64,000 nt of DNA from JADKIH01 sp964595205 (GCA_964595205.1 CAZQOQ010000018.1:62001-126000); one strand, 5' to 3'. Counted from the stretch's first letter, positions 16,410-26,151 are shown. Made by a program: numbers and translations. The notes: generated from the letters alone by a model not told the origin.

Positions 16410-17177
16410 CTAAACGAATTCCGGTTTTCTTTTTTCCATAAAGGCCTTTACGCCTTCTTTAAAATCAGCCGTCCCGAAACAGTTGCCGAATTCATCGATT
16501 TCAAACTTGAATCCGTCAATGTCTTTGGAATAGTATGCGTTCACGCACCTGATGACAGAGGCAATTGCATTTGGTGATTGAGCCGTAATCTTTTCAAGTA
16601 TCTCCCGCGACTTTTCAAGCAGTTGTTCGGGTGCAGTTACATAATTCACCAGCCTGTAGTATAACGCATCTTCGGCGCCAATCATTTCTGCGGACATCAG
16701 GTATTCCAGCGCCTTTCCTTTTCCGATGAGCTGAACGAGCCTTTGTGTTCCTCCGTAACCGGGAATGACTCCGAGCTTTACTTCCGGCTGACCGAATTTT
16801 GCATTGGTTGAGGCAATGCGTATGTGGCAGCTCATAGCAAGTTCACATCCTCCTCCTAAAGCAAATCCGTTCACTGCCGCAATCACCGGCTTGGTGCATT
16901 GCTCAATTGAATCGAAGACCCTGCCTCCGTCGGCACTCAGCTTCTTTCCTTCTTCTCTCGAGAAGCCTGCAAATTCGGAAATGTCGGCCCCGGCAACAAA
17001 CGCTTTATTGCCGCTGCCTGTAATGATTATTCCTTTGATGCTGCCGTCGCCCTCTGCCTGCTTCACAGCGGCGCCGATCTCCTGGATCGTCTGGTAATTC
17101 AATGCATTCAGTTTATCAGGACGATTGATTGTAATCGTAAAGATTCCTTTTTCTGATGAGGTAAGAATGTTCGACAT
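16410..17177 (-). CDS. Enoyl-CoA hydratase/isomerase family protein (crotonase)
   Basis: Crotonase-fold enzyme acting on acyl-CoA thioesters, most likely enoyl-CoA hydratase. The oxyanion-hole segments are AGADISEFAG (62-71) and NGFALGGGCELAMSC (103-117). Both catalytic glutamates of true hydratases are present, E112 and E132 (FGQPEVKLGVIPGYGG). At 255 residues it has normal length. It follows a small B12-binding protein by 8 bases on the same strand, suggesting a joint role in acyl-CoA metabolism such as propionate or branched-chain degradation. No other beta-oxidation gene is nearby, so the substrate is open. Confidence 0.9.
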   Translation of the reverse strand: MSNILTSSEKGIFTITINRPDKLNALNYQTIQEIGAAVKQAEGDGSIKGIIITGSGNKAFVAGADISEFAGFSREEGKKLSADGGRVFDSIEQCTKPVIAAVNGFALGGGCELAMSCHIRIASTNAKFGQPEVKLGVIPGYGGTQRLVQLIGKGKALEYLMSAEMIGAEDALYYRLVNYVTAPEQLLEKSREILEKITAQSPNAIASVIRCVNAYYSKDIDGFKFEIDEFGNCFGTADFKEGVKAFMEKRKPEFV

Positions 17178-17185
17178 GTTTTTTC

Positions 17186-17599
17186 TTATTGATGAACGCT
17201 CCTGCGTTTGTTTACTTCTTCATTGATATAATTTACAATTTCCCTGGTATCGGTTCCGGGATGAAAGAGTTTTCCCACTCCCATTAGATTCAGCTTTTTC
17301 ATGTCGTCATCCGGAATGATTCCTCCACCGGTAACTAAAACGTCATTCAGCCCTTTCTCTTTCATCAGATTGATAATTTTTGGAAACACCGTCATGTGTG
17401 CCCCCGATAAAATGCTGATACCAATTGCATCAACGTCTTCCTGTATTGCCGTATTGATTACCATTTCAGGCGTCTGCCTCAATCCAGTATATATCACTTC
17501 CATGCCTGCATCTCGCAGAAATGCAGCTATCACTCTTGCTCCGCGATCATGACCATCCAGCCCGACTTTTGCAATTAATATTCTGACTGGTCTTTTCAT
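17186..17599 (-). CDS. Cobalamin-binding subunit of an acyl-CoA mutase
   Basis: Standalone B12-binding domain of the methylmalonyl-CoA mutase type. It carries the base-off motif D15-G-H17-D-R-G20, in which His17 would ligate cobalt, followed by ISILSG (75-80) and the nucleotide-tail loop VTGGGIIPDDD (89-99). At 137 residues it matches small subunits that pair with a separate catalytic subunit to rearrange methylmalonyl- or isobutyryl-type CoA esters. The large subunit is not in the window. The crotonase gene starts 8 bases downstream, so the pair is probably cotranscribed. Which mutase it serves cannot be told. Confidence 0.88.
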   Translation of the reverse strand: MKRPVRILIAKVGLDGHDRGARVIAAFLRDAGMEVIYTGLRQTPEMVINTAIQEDVDAIGISILSGAHMTVFPKIINLMKEKGLNDVLVTGGGIIPDDDMKKLNLMGVGKLFHPGTDTREIVNYINEEVNKRRSVHQ

Positions 17600-17761
17600 A
17601 AATGATAATTATTTCTCAGCAATTGCAAATTTTAATAATTAAAAAATCTTTTTTGATTATTTAAAGATGGAATTACTATTAGAAGTTTTTGTGTCCGGTT
17701 TTTATTAGTTTTTTACTGAAATGGAAACCGTTCCCATACAAATATACAAAGCTATTTATGT

Positions 17762-20700
17762 TTACCCGGCGTCAGGAAGGTTCACAAAGAAGCTTGAACC
17801 GCTGCCATATTTACTTGTAAACCAAACTTTTCCATTGGCCTCCTCAACAATATTACGGACAAAAGCAAGGCCGAGCCCCATTCCACTCGATTTTGTGGTA
17901 AAGTTGGGAATGAAAATTTTATCCCATTGATCCTCAGGAATTCCAACTCCATTATCGGCTATTTCCACCTCGATTGAACCGGCTCTGTGGCGAAGCGAAA
18001 CTGAGATCTTACCCTTGCCCGAATCCGGGATCGCCTGCACTGCATTCTTCATCAGGTTGGAAAATACACTGATCATCTGATCCCTGTCTGCAAGAACAAA
18101 GTATGTTTCATTCTCCATGTACAAATCCACTTTTACATTCTCATTGTAGAGCGATGTAACCTGCTGAATGATTTCTTTCAGGTCAATCTTCACCGGCACG
18201 GGCTGCGGCATCTTCGCAAAATTTGAAAAAGCTGTTGCTATATTCGAAAGCGTTTCGATCTGCTGTACCAGCATCGAAGTGATCCTGTCGACCATCTCCA
18301 TGTCTTCATATCCTTTATCTTTGATCGCGCGCGATAAATGCTGCACCGACAGTTTCATCGGCGTGAGAGGATTCTTGATTTCATGTGCAACCTGCCGGGC
18401 CATCTCTCTCCATGCTGTCTCTCTCTCACTCCTTGCCAGCTTACCTGCACTTACTGACAACTCGTCGATCATCCTGTTGTATTCAAATACAAGCTGGCCG
18501 ATTTCATCGTTCTCTTTATAAGCGATCTTCTCGTTTGATGCGCCGAGTTTGATTCCAGACATCTTTTCCTGGATCAGCAGCAATGGTTTGGAAATCCGCG
18601 TCGATAAAAACACTGTTATCAATACTGCAATGGCAAAGAGTAAAACATAAATATTTACAAGCGCTGAAAGAAAAACCGAGACGTCCTTATTCAGGTCATT
18701 CTGCTTTTCGAAATAAGGCAGGTTGAGGAACGAAGTGATATTTCCCGACCTGTCCGTGAGCGGTGCATACGCAGCAATGAACTTTAGCAGGCCGGCCTTT
18801 TCAGGATGTATATACTGTGTGAGCCCCTGCGCTTTTATGGTCAGGTATGCTCTGGGGTTCATCCTGTCGGAGATGATTCCCTTCTCGAAAATTTTCGGCT
18901 GCGATGAATACACGATCTTGCCATCCCCGTTATAAATATTGAAGTCGATGTTCGTATTATTTACAATCCTGTCGAACTGCCGGAATTGTTCCAGCGAATC
19001 CGACTCTCCATTTCCCGGGAAGGCAACGACACTTTTACTCACGAGAAACCAAAGCGCATTCACCTGGTCGCTTATGCTCTTGCGCTGATCGGTAGTGTAT
19101 TTTTTTTTGATGTAATTGACCGTACCCCAACCGATAAGAACAAATGTCAGAACCACTAAAAAAATCACCGACGCCTGCACTCTTCTCGTCAGGTTCCATT
19201 GAAGGAAATTTTCGTCGCCAAACAGTCCTGCGAGCAGGAAGACGAGAAACACGAGAATACTCATAAAGGTAAACATCCACGAGAACAGGGTTAATGCTTC
19301 GACGACTGTTCCCTCTGGCTTGCTGATAACGAGAAAAGAATTTTCGTTGATCCTGTGAACGAGATGACTGTATTCGTTGATTGTAATGAAAGAATTTTGA
19401 TCGGAGAATTTCATGAATTCCTTTCCATTGAGAGGGAACACATAGTTGCCGTATTCGTAGATCAGCGACTGTCCGGAATAACGGGCAACTGAATACTTGT
19501 CTGTCGATGCATTTTCCTGGTAGGTGCCGCTGATAAACAATTCGGGAAATCCTTTTGCCGAATGAAGAAAACCGGAAGTCAATAATATTACGAGAACATG
19601 GCGATGACCTTCTTCCTTCAGCGGAAGAATGGCAAGATAGCTTGTCCCGCCAGCTTCGTTATTCAGGAGAAACAGGCGATCGCTCAGTGTTTTCTTCCCG
19701 CGTAAGGCCTCCTGCCGGTAATACGACAGGCTGTTATCAGTATCACTCACCTGGCTCTCATCGAAGACCATGGCATTCAATTCGAATTTGGCCAGGTAAC
19801 CATAGAGATATTTCTGGCTGATGTAGGTGTTCAGTCCGTCGCTTAGATTTTTTTCCGAATGAATGATGCGGTGGATTTCCGGATCCGAAATCAGCTTGTC
19901 TTCCTGTTCAAGAAAAAGATACTCCGCCACATGATCCTGTCCCATCTCTGCTTTCTGGGCGATGAGCTTGCGCGTTTCGTGTTCCTTTTCCTTATTCATG
20001 CCTGTTAAGGCAATGGCTGTGTAAACCGAACAGGCGAGGATTCCTATCCATGCATGCCGTCCGACAATCCTGTATCCTGAAAATATTTTTAAGAGTGCTG
20101 CCGTAAAAAAAATAAAACTCAGAAGAAGAATGGAGATCGACATAAATGCCAGGATGCTGAAGAGGTTAATTTCTCCCGGGCTGTTTATTTCAAATGATAT
20201 CCTGGAATCCACCACAAGGCCTTTTACAAGCAGGTGAATTGCGACCGCTGTAATCAACCAGAGACAGAATAAAAGGAACCTGTATTTCCGGAGGGTGAAA
20301 ATGTTTTCATAGAGGCTTAACGAAAGGATGAGTATCAATCCCGCATTGAGCAGCATATCGCCAAGAGAATTGAAATAAAAGGAAGATGCAAAATGTGACG
20401 GGCTGAAAATTCCGTGGTCATATAAACCGGAGGGTACTTTCAGATAAATCATCATCGTGCGCAGGCCGAGTACAAGGATGATAAACAGGCTCGTTTTTAG
20501 AAATGACCTGCTGAAATAATTAATGAAAAGATAAATCGCAACCAGGATGATGACAGCGAGCATGAAATAGAGCCAAACGATCAGCGGCCGGGGAGCTGTC
20601 TTAATGGATGAATCATGCTTTAAAATGTACCAGTCTTTTTGCCCGGGAACATGCAGCGTGTCTCCCTGGTCTGCAATCACAAAATCTTCTCCCAGCGAAA

Positions 20701-21187
20701 GTGCGGGGTTGAAATTGTTTACGAGGTATTTGTTCTCATATTCATAGCTGTGCCTGATAATCAGGAGGCCAATGATTTTTTTATCATTCGACGAAACGGA
20801 AGAAGCCAGAAAGTCGCCATTGCTTAACCTGAGCACATCGCCGTTATGAATGGCGTTGAGCAGAGAATCTCCGGCAGTCGGTTCATTGTCCGACCAGAAC
20901 AATACTTTTCCATTTTGCAGAACATAAAAACTAAAGCCGGAATTTAAATTTCCGTTCATCATGAAAAAATCGCTGAACTCCTTTCCGGTATTCAGCCGGC
21001 TCAATTGCCGGAGCTTTTCATTCATTTGCCGGTTAAGCTCTGTCAGCTTTAACTCGGCATCTTTTACCTGCTCTGAAGGATTGCTGCAATCATATTGCGG
21101 GATAAACCGAATCACGGCAAACAGGCAGACAGAAACAATCATTAAAAAAACTGCCGCCTTCAGATGGTTTTTAAAAAACTTGCTCAA
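17762..21187 (-). CDS. Large multi-membrane sensor histidine kinase, NtrY-like
   Basis: Transmembrane sensor kinase of 1141 residues, far above the usual 400-800. One N-terminal helix (about 11-28) precedes a periplasmic region, then a cluster of about seven helices (about 200-400), a second extracytoplasmic domain, two helices near 655-715, a third sensing segment, a further helix near 850-870 and a HAMP domain. The kinase core has the H-box RQVAHEIKNPLTPMKLSVQH with phosphoacceptor His935, typical of NtrY-type kinases, followed by N, G1 (ADNGVGIPEDQW) and G2 (GMGLGLAFVRN) boxes. The start is TTG, 16 bases after purN. No response regulator is adjacent, so its output is unknown. Confidence 0.88.
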   Translation of the reverse strand: MSKFFKNHLKAAVFLMIVSVCLFAVIRFIPQYDCSNPSEQVKDAELKLTELNRQMNEKLRQLSRLNTGKEFSDFFMMNGNLNSGFSFYVLQNGKVLFWSDNEPTAGDSLLNAIHNGDVLRLSNGDFLASSVSSNDKKIIGLLIIRHSYEYENKYLVNNFNPALSLGEDFVIADQGDTLHVPGQKDWYILKHDSSIKTAPRPLIVWLYFMLAVIILVAIYLFINYFSRSFLKTSLFIILVLGLRTMMIYLKVPSGLYDHGIFSPSHFASSFYFNSLGDMLLNAGLILILSLSLYENIFTLRKYRFLLFCLWLITAVAIHLLVKGLVVDSRISFEINSPGEINLFSILAFMSISILLLSFIFFTAALLKIFSGYRIVGRHAWIGILACSVYTAIALTGMNKEKEHETRKLIAQKAEMGQDHVAEYLFLEQEDKLISDPEIHRIIHSEKNLSDGLNTYISQKYLYGYLAKFELNAMVFDESQVSDTDNSLSYYRQEALRGKKTLSDRLFLLNNEAGGTSYLAILPLKEEGHRHVLVILLTSGFLHSAKGFPELFISGTYQENASTDKYSVARYSGQSLIYEYGNYVFPLNGKEFMKFSDQNSFITINEYSHLVHRINENSFLVISKPEGTVVEALTLFSWMFTFMSILVFLVFLLAGLFGDENFLQWNLTRRVQASVIFLVVLTFVLIGWGTVNYIKKKYTTDQRKSISDQVNALWFLVSKSVVAFPGNGESDSLEQFRQFDRIVNNTNIDFNIYNGDGKIVYSSQPKIFEKGIISDRMNPRAYLTIKAQGLTQYIHPEKAGLLKFIAAYAPLTDRSGNITSFLNLPYFEKQNDLNKDVSVFLSALVNIYVLLFAIAVLITVFLSTRISKPLLLIQEKMSGIKLGASNEKIAYKENDEIGQLVFEYNRMIDELSVSAGKLARSERETAWREMARQVAHEIKNPLTPMKLSVQHLSRAIKDKGYEDMEMVDRITSMLVQQIETLSNIATAFSNFAKMPQPVPVKIDLKEIIQQVTSLYNENVKVDLYMENETYFVLADRDQMISVFSNLMKNAVQAIPDSGKGKISVSLRHRAGSIEVEIADNGVGIPEDQWDKIFIPNFTTKSSGMGLGLAFVRNIVEEANGKVWFTSKYGSGSSFFVNLPDAG

Positions 21188-21203
21188 CGTCTTTTATTAA
21201 AGG

Positions 21204-21773
21204 TTAAAGATTGTTTATTAATTTTTCGATGACCACCGGGAAGTATGAATATTCCAATGCGTGAATTTTTTCTGCCAGCGATCCTGCATCGTCCTGTTTG
21301 CTCACATGACAGGCGGCCTGGAAGATGATTTCTCCGTCGTCGAATTTTTCATTCACATGATGAATGGTAATGCCCGACATGATTGCTCCGGAATTTATCA
21401 CCGACTGATGAACACTTTCGCCATAAAATCCTTTTCCACCGTGTAATGGCAGGAGTGCCGGATGAATGTTGATGATATTGTTTTTGTATGCATCGATGAT
21501 CAAAGACGGCATAAGCAGCAGAAAACCTGCCAGAACGATAAATCCGATCTCATCTGCTTCAAGCATTTTCAATACCCCCTTCGGATCATTAAACTCCTCT
21601 TTCGAAAAGACCACCGTCTTAACGTTCAATCGCCCGGCTCTCGCAATAACACCGGCCTTTGCATTATTCGTAAAAACACTTTTTACCCGTATCCGTTGAT
21701 TATTAGTAAAATACTTAATAATATTTTCTGCATTCGTACCGGAACCTGAAGCAAAAATCGCAATATTAATCAT
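21204..21773 (-). CDS. purN: Phosphoribosylglycinamide formyltransferase
   Basis: GAR transformylase, transferring a formyl group from 10-formyl-THF to glycinamide ribonucleotide in purine synthesis. The 189-residue protein shows the phosphoribosyl loop ASGSGTNAENII (8-19), the catalytic segment NIINIHPALLPLHGGKGFYG (with the conserved Asn and His), and the GITIHHVNEKFDDGEII block containing the catalytic Asp. It sits 16 bases upstream of the sensor kinase on the same strand and is divergent from the phosphate transport pair. Confidence 0.93.
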   Translation of the reverse strand: MINIAIFASGSGTNAENIIKYFTNNQRIRVKSVFTNNAKAGVIARAGRLNVKTVVFSKEEFNDPKGVLKMLEADEIGFIVLAGFLLLMPSLIIDAYKNNIINIHPALLPLHGGKGFYGESVHQSVINSGAIMSGITIHHVNEKFDDGEIIFQAACHVSKQDDAGSLAEKIHALEYSYFPVVIEKLINNL

Positions 21774-21927
21774 GGAGTAAAATTAGTTATTGGCTTCCTG
21801 TAAATGGATAATTCCTGTTAAAAAAGGTATACGCTTGATTGCACAGGCCAAACTATGTAACAATGCGTCGATAGGCAAATGATTTTTCACTACTTTCGGC
21901 CGACAAAATAAACGACAAATCCAACCC

Positions 21928-22575
21928 ATGTCACTTAATCCCATTCTTCAGTATTTTGTTCCGAAGGACAGAAAATTTTATCCATTATTTGAGCAGGCTT
22001 CTTCAAATTTAGTTTCAATCAGCAACGTCCTGGTGGAATTGATGCTTACACCCACTCCTGAAAAAAGAGCTTCGCTGGTCAGGCAGATTGAAAAACTCGA
22101 ACACGTAGGGGATGAGATTACACATACAATTTTCCAGGAAGTAAGTACAACTTTCATAACGCCTTTCGACCGGGAAGACATCCAGCGTTTAGCTTCCGTA
22201 TTGGATGACGTAATCGATTACATTCATGGTTCCGCAAAACGGATTGAGTTATATAAAATGGACCCTATTCATCCATCGATGATCAAACTTGCAGAACTGA
22301 TCCAGCAGAGTGCTGCCGAGCTAAACATTGCAATCAATTCTTTGCGCAGCATGAAAAATCTTATCAAAGTCCGTGAATCACTCGTTCGTGTCAATAGCCT
22401 GGAGAATCATGCAGATGATATTTTCGACAATGCAGTTGCCCGTTTATTCGAAGATGAGAAAGACGCTATTCAAATCATCAAGATCAAGGAAATACTTTCA
22501 GCCCTCGAAACAGCAACCGATAAATGCGAAGACGTCGCCAATGTATTGGAATCTGTAATTGTAAAACACTCCTAA
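21928..22575 (+). CDS. DUF47 family PhoU-like phosphate transport regulator
   Basis: Helical cytoplasmic protein of the DUF47/PhoU-like family, the usual partner of PiT phosphate carriers. At 215 residues it has the typical family pattern: FEQASSNLVSISNVLVELM early, then IEKLEHVGDEITHTIFQEVSTTFITPFDREDIQRLASVLDDVIDYI (E/D-rich metal-binding helix hairpin with two repeated ExxxD-like motifs), and a second PhoU-like half ending KCEDVANVLESVIVKHS. Its stop lies 14 bases before the PiT gene, so the two form an operon. It likely tunes or gates the transporter. Confidence 0.92.
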   Translation: MSLNPILQYFVPKDRKFYPLFEQASSNLVSISNVLVELMLTPTPEKRASLVRQIEKLEHVGDEITHTIFQEVSTTFITPFDREDIQRLASVLDDVIDYIHGSAKRIELYKMDPIHPSMIKLAELIQQSAAELNIAINSLRSMKNLIKVRESLVRVNSLENHADDIFDNAVARLFEDEKDAIQIIKIKEILSALETATDKCEDVANVLESVIVKHS

Positions 22576-22589
22576 TCTAATTCACTTAT

Positions 22590-23579
22590 ATGTCCATTTT
22601 TATTGTAGTAATTGTATTAGCGCTGATTTTCGATTTCATCAATGGATTTCACGATGCCGCCAATTCTATCGCTACAGTCGTTTCGACAAAGGTCTTATCT
22701 CCCCTGAGTGCTGTGATCTGGGCCGCAATTTTCAATTTCCTGGCCTATTGGCTGTTTGAACTGAAAGTTGCCGACACCGTTGCAAAAACTGTTCGGTCGG
22801 AATATATAACAATTATTGTCGTTTTTTCCGGACTTATAGCGGCAATCATCTGGAACCTGGCCACCTGGTGGTGGGGAATTCCTTCGAGTTCTTCTCATAC
22901 ATTGATTGGAAGTTTTGCCGGAGCCGGCATGGCGAATGCCGGAACTATTCATGCAGTTCAAATGGATAAGGTTGCTCCAACACTATACTTTATTATTCTC
23001 GCTCCGCTCATTGGAATGGTATTGTCATTTATCATCTCAATAATTACCATGCGCATTGCCAAATCGTCGAATCCATCAAAGATTGACCGGACGTTTCGCC
23101 GGTTGCAGCTTTTATCATCCGCAACATATAGCCTTGGGCATGGTGGAAACGATGCTCAGAAAGTAATGGGAATCATAGCGGCCGCAATGGTATCGCAGGG
23201 GATGATTGGGGAAACAAAAGATCTTCCCGAGTGGGTTCCTTTAGCATGCTATTCATCAATTGCAGCCGGAACACTTATAGGCGGATGGAGAATTGTAAAA
23301 ACCATGGGGCAGAAAATCACCAAACTGTCTCCATTTGAAGGTTTTAGCGCAGAAACGGCCGGAGCATTGACATTATTTGGAGCCCAACACTACCGGATTC
23401 CGGTAAGCACGACACATACGATTACCGGGTCAATCATCGGTGTAGGAATTACCAAAAGGATCAGTGCCGTAAGATGGGGAGTTACCCTCGAACTGATCTG
23501 GGCCTGGGTACTAACTATTCCTGTATCAGCACTTTTAGCTGCCGGAGTATTTTACCTGATCCGCTTATTTACAACGTAG
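22590..23579 (+). CDS. pit: Inorganic phosphate transporter, PiT family
   Basis: Low-affinity metal-phosphate:proton symporter of the inner membrane. Both inverted PiT signatures are present: GFHDAANSIATVVSTK (19-34) with SSSHTLIGSFAGAG (about 92-105) in the first half, and GHGGNDAQKVMGI (about 183-195) with PVSTTHTITGSIIGVG (about 271-286) in the second. About ten hydrophobic helices over 329 residues, as expected for short bacterial PiT proteins. It is cotranscribed with the DUF47 regulator immediately upstream, a pairing seen in many bacteria. Confidence 0.95.
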   Translation: MSIFIVVIVLALIFDFINGFHDAANSIATVVSTKVLSPLSAVIWAAIFNFLAYWLFELKVADTVAKTVRSEYITIIVVFSGLIAAIIWNLATWWWGIPSSSSHTLIGSFAGAGMANAGTIHAVQMDKVAPTLYFIILAPLIGMVLSFIISIITMRIAKSSNPSKIDRTFRRLQLLSSATYSLGHGGNDAQKVMGIIAAAMVSQGMIGETKDLPEWVPLACYSSIAAGTLIGGWRIVKTMGQKITKLSPFEGFSAETAGALTLFGAQHYRIPVSTTHTITGSIIGVGITKRISAVRWGVTLELIWAWVLTIPVSALLAAGVFYLIRLFTT

Positions 23580-23596
23580 TTATCTTATTATAGTAT

Positions 23597-23627
23597 TTTG
23601 ATTTTAGCCCGAATAAATTTTACTTTG
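23597..23627 (+). promoter_or_regulatory. Bacteroidota-type promoter of acpP
   Basis: TTTG, a 19-base spacer and TTACTTTG lie 38 bases upstream of the acpP ATG. This resembles the TTTG / TAnnTTTG pattern used by the primary sigma factor of this phylum, with one mismatch in the second box. Confidence 0.5.
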
Positions 23628-23665
23628 CACCCTCATTTATAAAATAACAAATAAACGATTCAATC

Positions 23666-23902
23666 ATGTCAGACATTGCAGCAAAAGTTAAAGCCATAAT
23701 CATCGATAAATTAGGCGTAGACGAAAAAGAAGTTACCCAGGAAGCTAGTTTCACTAACGATCTTGGTGCTGATTCCCTTGATACCGTTGAACTTATCATG
23801 GAATTTGAAAAAGAATTCAACATCGCTATTCCTGATGACCAGGCTGAAAAAATTGCAACTGTTGGTCAGGCCATCGATTATATCGAAAAAAACGCTAAAT
23901 AA
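23666..23902 (+). CDS. acpP: Acyl carrier protein
   Basis: Carrier of growing acyl chains in type II fatty acid synthesis. The 78-residue acidic four-helix protein has the phosphopantetheine attachment motif GADSLDTVEL, with Ser37 as the modified residue, and the usual EEKFNI-like helix III region (EFEKEFNIAIPDDQAEKI). It is followed about 100 bases downstream by fabF and then rnc, a gene order conserved widely in bacteria, including Bacteroidota. Confidence 0.97.
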   Translation: MSDIAAKVKAIIIDKLGVDEKEVTQEASFTNDLGADSLDTVELIMEFEKEFNIAIPDDQAEKIATVGQAIDYIEKNAK

Positions 23903-23999
23903 TTTTATTATTGAATCCTGTATCATCGCTATGATCATACAGTTTTCTGCAAGCTAATATACCCGGCTTGTTAATTCACTTTGTAACTCCGGTACAGGT

Positions 24000-25250
24000 A
24001 TGCAACTGAAAAGAGTAGTAGTGACTGGCCTCGGAGCCCTTACTCCGCTGGGAAATTCTGTTGATGAATATTGGAATGGGTTGATTAATGGCGTCAGCGG
24101 CGCAGACCTCATTACGAGATTTGATGCGTCAAAATTCAAAACTCGTTTTGCCTGTGAGGTCAAAGGCTACGATGTCAATAATTTTTTCGAACGTAAGGAA
24201 GGCCGCAAACTCGATGCCTTTGCACAATATGCCATGGTAGTCGCTGATCAGGCGATCAGGGATTCGGCAATCGATCTCGAAAAAGTTAACCACGACAGAG
24301 TCGGTGTTATCTGGGGTTCAGGTATTGGCGGGTTAAGAACTTTCCAGGATGAAGTAACCGCTTTTGCAAAAGGCGACGGCACACCGCGATTCAATCCTTT
24401 CTTCATCCCCAAGATGATTGCCGACATCGCTTCGGGGCACATCTCCATCAGGTATGGTTTCAGGGGACCCAATTTCACTACGGTATCTGCCTGTGCTTCT
24501 TCTACAAATGCCCTGATCGATGCATTCACTTATCTCCGTCTCGGCAAAGCAGACATAATCGTTTCCGGCGGTTCAGAAGCCCCTGTGAATGAATCAAGCG
24601 TCGGCGGATTTAATGCACTGCAGGCTTTGTCGGTGAGGAACGATGATCCCAAGACAGCTTCGAGGCCATTCGACCTTGACCGTGATGGCTTTGTGATCGG
24701 CGAGGGTGCCGGCTGTTTAATCCTCGAAGAACTCGAACATGCCAAAGCCCGTGGCGCCAAGATCTATGCAGAAGTTGCAGGCGGAGGAATGTCTGCAGAC
24801 GCCTATCACATGACGGCTCCTCATCCGGAAGGCCTCGGTGCGGCAAACGTAATGCGGGCTGCAATGGAAGACAGCGGATTGAAACCATCCGACATCGACT
24901 ACATCAATGTTCATGGTACCTCAACACCCATTGGCGATCCTCAGGAGATAAAAGCCATTCAGACTTTTTTCGGTGAAGAAGCATATCGAATGAACATCAG
25001 CTCAACGAAATCAATGACCGGCCACCTGCTTGGCGCTGCCGGAGCTATCGAAGCGATGGCGAGTATCCTGGCGATCGTGAACGGCATTGTACCGCCTACC
25101 ATCAATCATTTCACTGACGATCCTGTCTTTGATCCAAAACTGAATCTGACTTTTCACAAAGCGCAGAAACGTGAAGTAAGGGCCGCATTGAGTAATACGT
25201 TCGGCTTCGGTGGTCATAATGCCTCTGTCATTTTCAAAAAGTACGCATGA
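24000..25250 (+). CDS. fabF: 3-oxoacyl-[ACP] synthase II
   Basis: Condensing enzyme that elongates acyl-ACP with malonyl-ACP. The Cys-His-His triad of KAS II is complete: Cys165 in TVSACASSTNAL, His305 in NVHGTSTPIGD and His342 in TGHLLGAAGAIEA. At 416 residues it has the usual length. The start ATG is the first in-frame codon and gives the family opening MQLKRVVVTGLGALTPLG. It lies between acpP and rnc in the conserved cluster, so it takes the ACP made next door as substrate carrier. Confidence 0.97.
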   Translation: MQLKRVVVTGLGALTPLGNSVDEYWNGLINGVSGADLITRFDASKFKTRFACEVKGYDVNNFFERKEGRKLDAFAQYAMVVADQAIRDSAIDLEKVNHDRVGVIWGSGIGGLRTFQDEVTAFAKGDGTPRFNPFFIPKMIADIASGHISIRYGFRGPNFTTVSACASSTNALIDAFTYLRLGKADIIVSGGSEAPVNESSVGGFNALQALSVRNDDPKTASRPFDLDRDGFVIGEGAGCLILEELEHAKARGAKIYAEVAGGGMSADAYHMTAPHPEGLGAANVMRAAMEDSGLKPSDIDYINVHGTSTPIGDPQEIKAIQTFFGEEAYRMNISSTKSMTGHLLGAAGAIEAMASILAIVNGIVPPTINHFTDDPVFDPKLNLTFHKAQKREVRAALSNTFGFGGHNASVIFKKYA

Positions 25251-25289
25251 AAATTTTGAAAATGACAACAGGTCTTAAATAATTCCTGC

Positions 25290-26009
25290 TTGAATTTATT
25301 TTACTATCTCCGGAACTTATTTTCAAAGGATAAAAAATTTATTCTTTCTCTACACAATCTTCTTGGGTTTTTTCCGGGTAATATTTCAGTGTATCATCTC
25401 GCTTTCCGTCACCGCTCAACTGCATCGGAACACCAGAGCGGGATTAAGCTCAGCAATGAACGGCTTGAATATTTGGGTGATGCGATTCTCGGCGCCGTCA
25501 TCGCAGAACTTCTTTTCAAAAAATATCCGTTTCGCGAAGAGGGCTTTCTTACGGAAATGCGGAGCAGGATTGTAAACCGTGAAAATCTCGGCAAGCTGGC
25601 CATGAAACTCGGCATCGATCACTTCATGGTTGCTTCGATCGACCCTGCAGCGAAGAACCGTTCTGCTTATGGCGATGCTTTCGAAGCTCTCATCGGCGCA
25701 GTGTATATCGACAAAGGTTATGACGCGACGAAAAAATTGATCATCCACCGGTTTGTTCGACATCATGTTCACCTCGAAGAGATCGAAAACCAGGATACGA
25801 ATTTTAAAAGCCGTCTCATCAATTGGGCTCAGCGCGAACGAAAATCCATCGAATTCGAATTTTTAGAAGAAGTCGATAACGGAGGAAAAAAATTACTGCG
25901 CGTAAGAGTTCTTGTCGACGGCGCCGAAATGGCCCGCGGAGAAGATTTTTCGAAAAAGAGAGCGGAACAAATTGCGGCAGAGAAGACGTGTCAGATGCTC
26001 GGACTGTAG
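25290..26009 (+). CDS. rnc: Ribonuclease III
   Basis: Double-strand-specific endoribonuclease that processes rRNA precursors and structured mRNAs. The catalytic signature NERLEYLGDAILGAVIAELLF (start about residue 51) contains the conserved Glu and Asp residues, and the second acidic site is in GDAFEALIGAVYID (about 128-141). A C-terminal double-stranded RNA-binding domain spans about 165-238, ending KKRAEQIAAEKTCQMLGL. Length 239 residues. The start is taken as TTG because no ATG or GTG precedes the conserved N-terminus. It follows fabF by about 40 bases. Confidence 0.95.
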   Translation: MNLFYYLRNLFSKDKKFILSLHNLLGFFPGNISVYHLAFRHRSTASEHQSGIKLSNERLEYLGDAILGAVIAELLFKKYPFREEGFLTEMRSRIVNRENLGKLAMKLGIDHFMVASIDPAAKNRSAYGDAFEALIGAVYIDKGYDATKKLIIHRFVRHHVHLEEIENQDTNFKSRLINWAQRERKSIEFEFLEEVDNGGKKLLRVRVLVDGAEMARGEDFSKKRAEQIAAEKTCQMLGL

Positions 26010-26151
26010 GGTGTTTTTTTATCCTCCCAATTTCCCTGAATAACAACAATACAAATCTCTGTGCTCTCTGCGTTTGACCGAATTAATGATTTTTTAAAAT
26101 TGTTCCCTTACAAAACATTAACTTTACATTCCTAAAAATATTTCGTATTCA

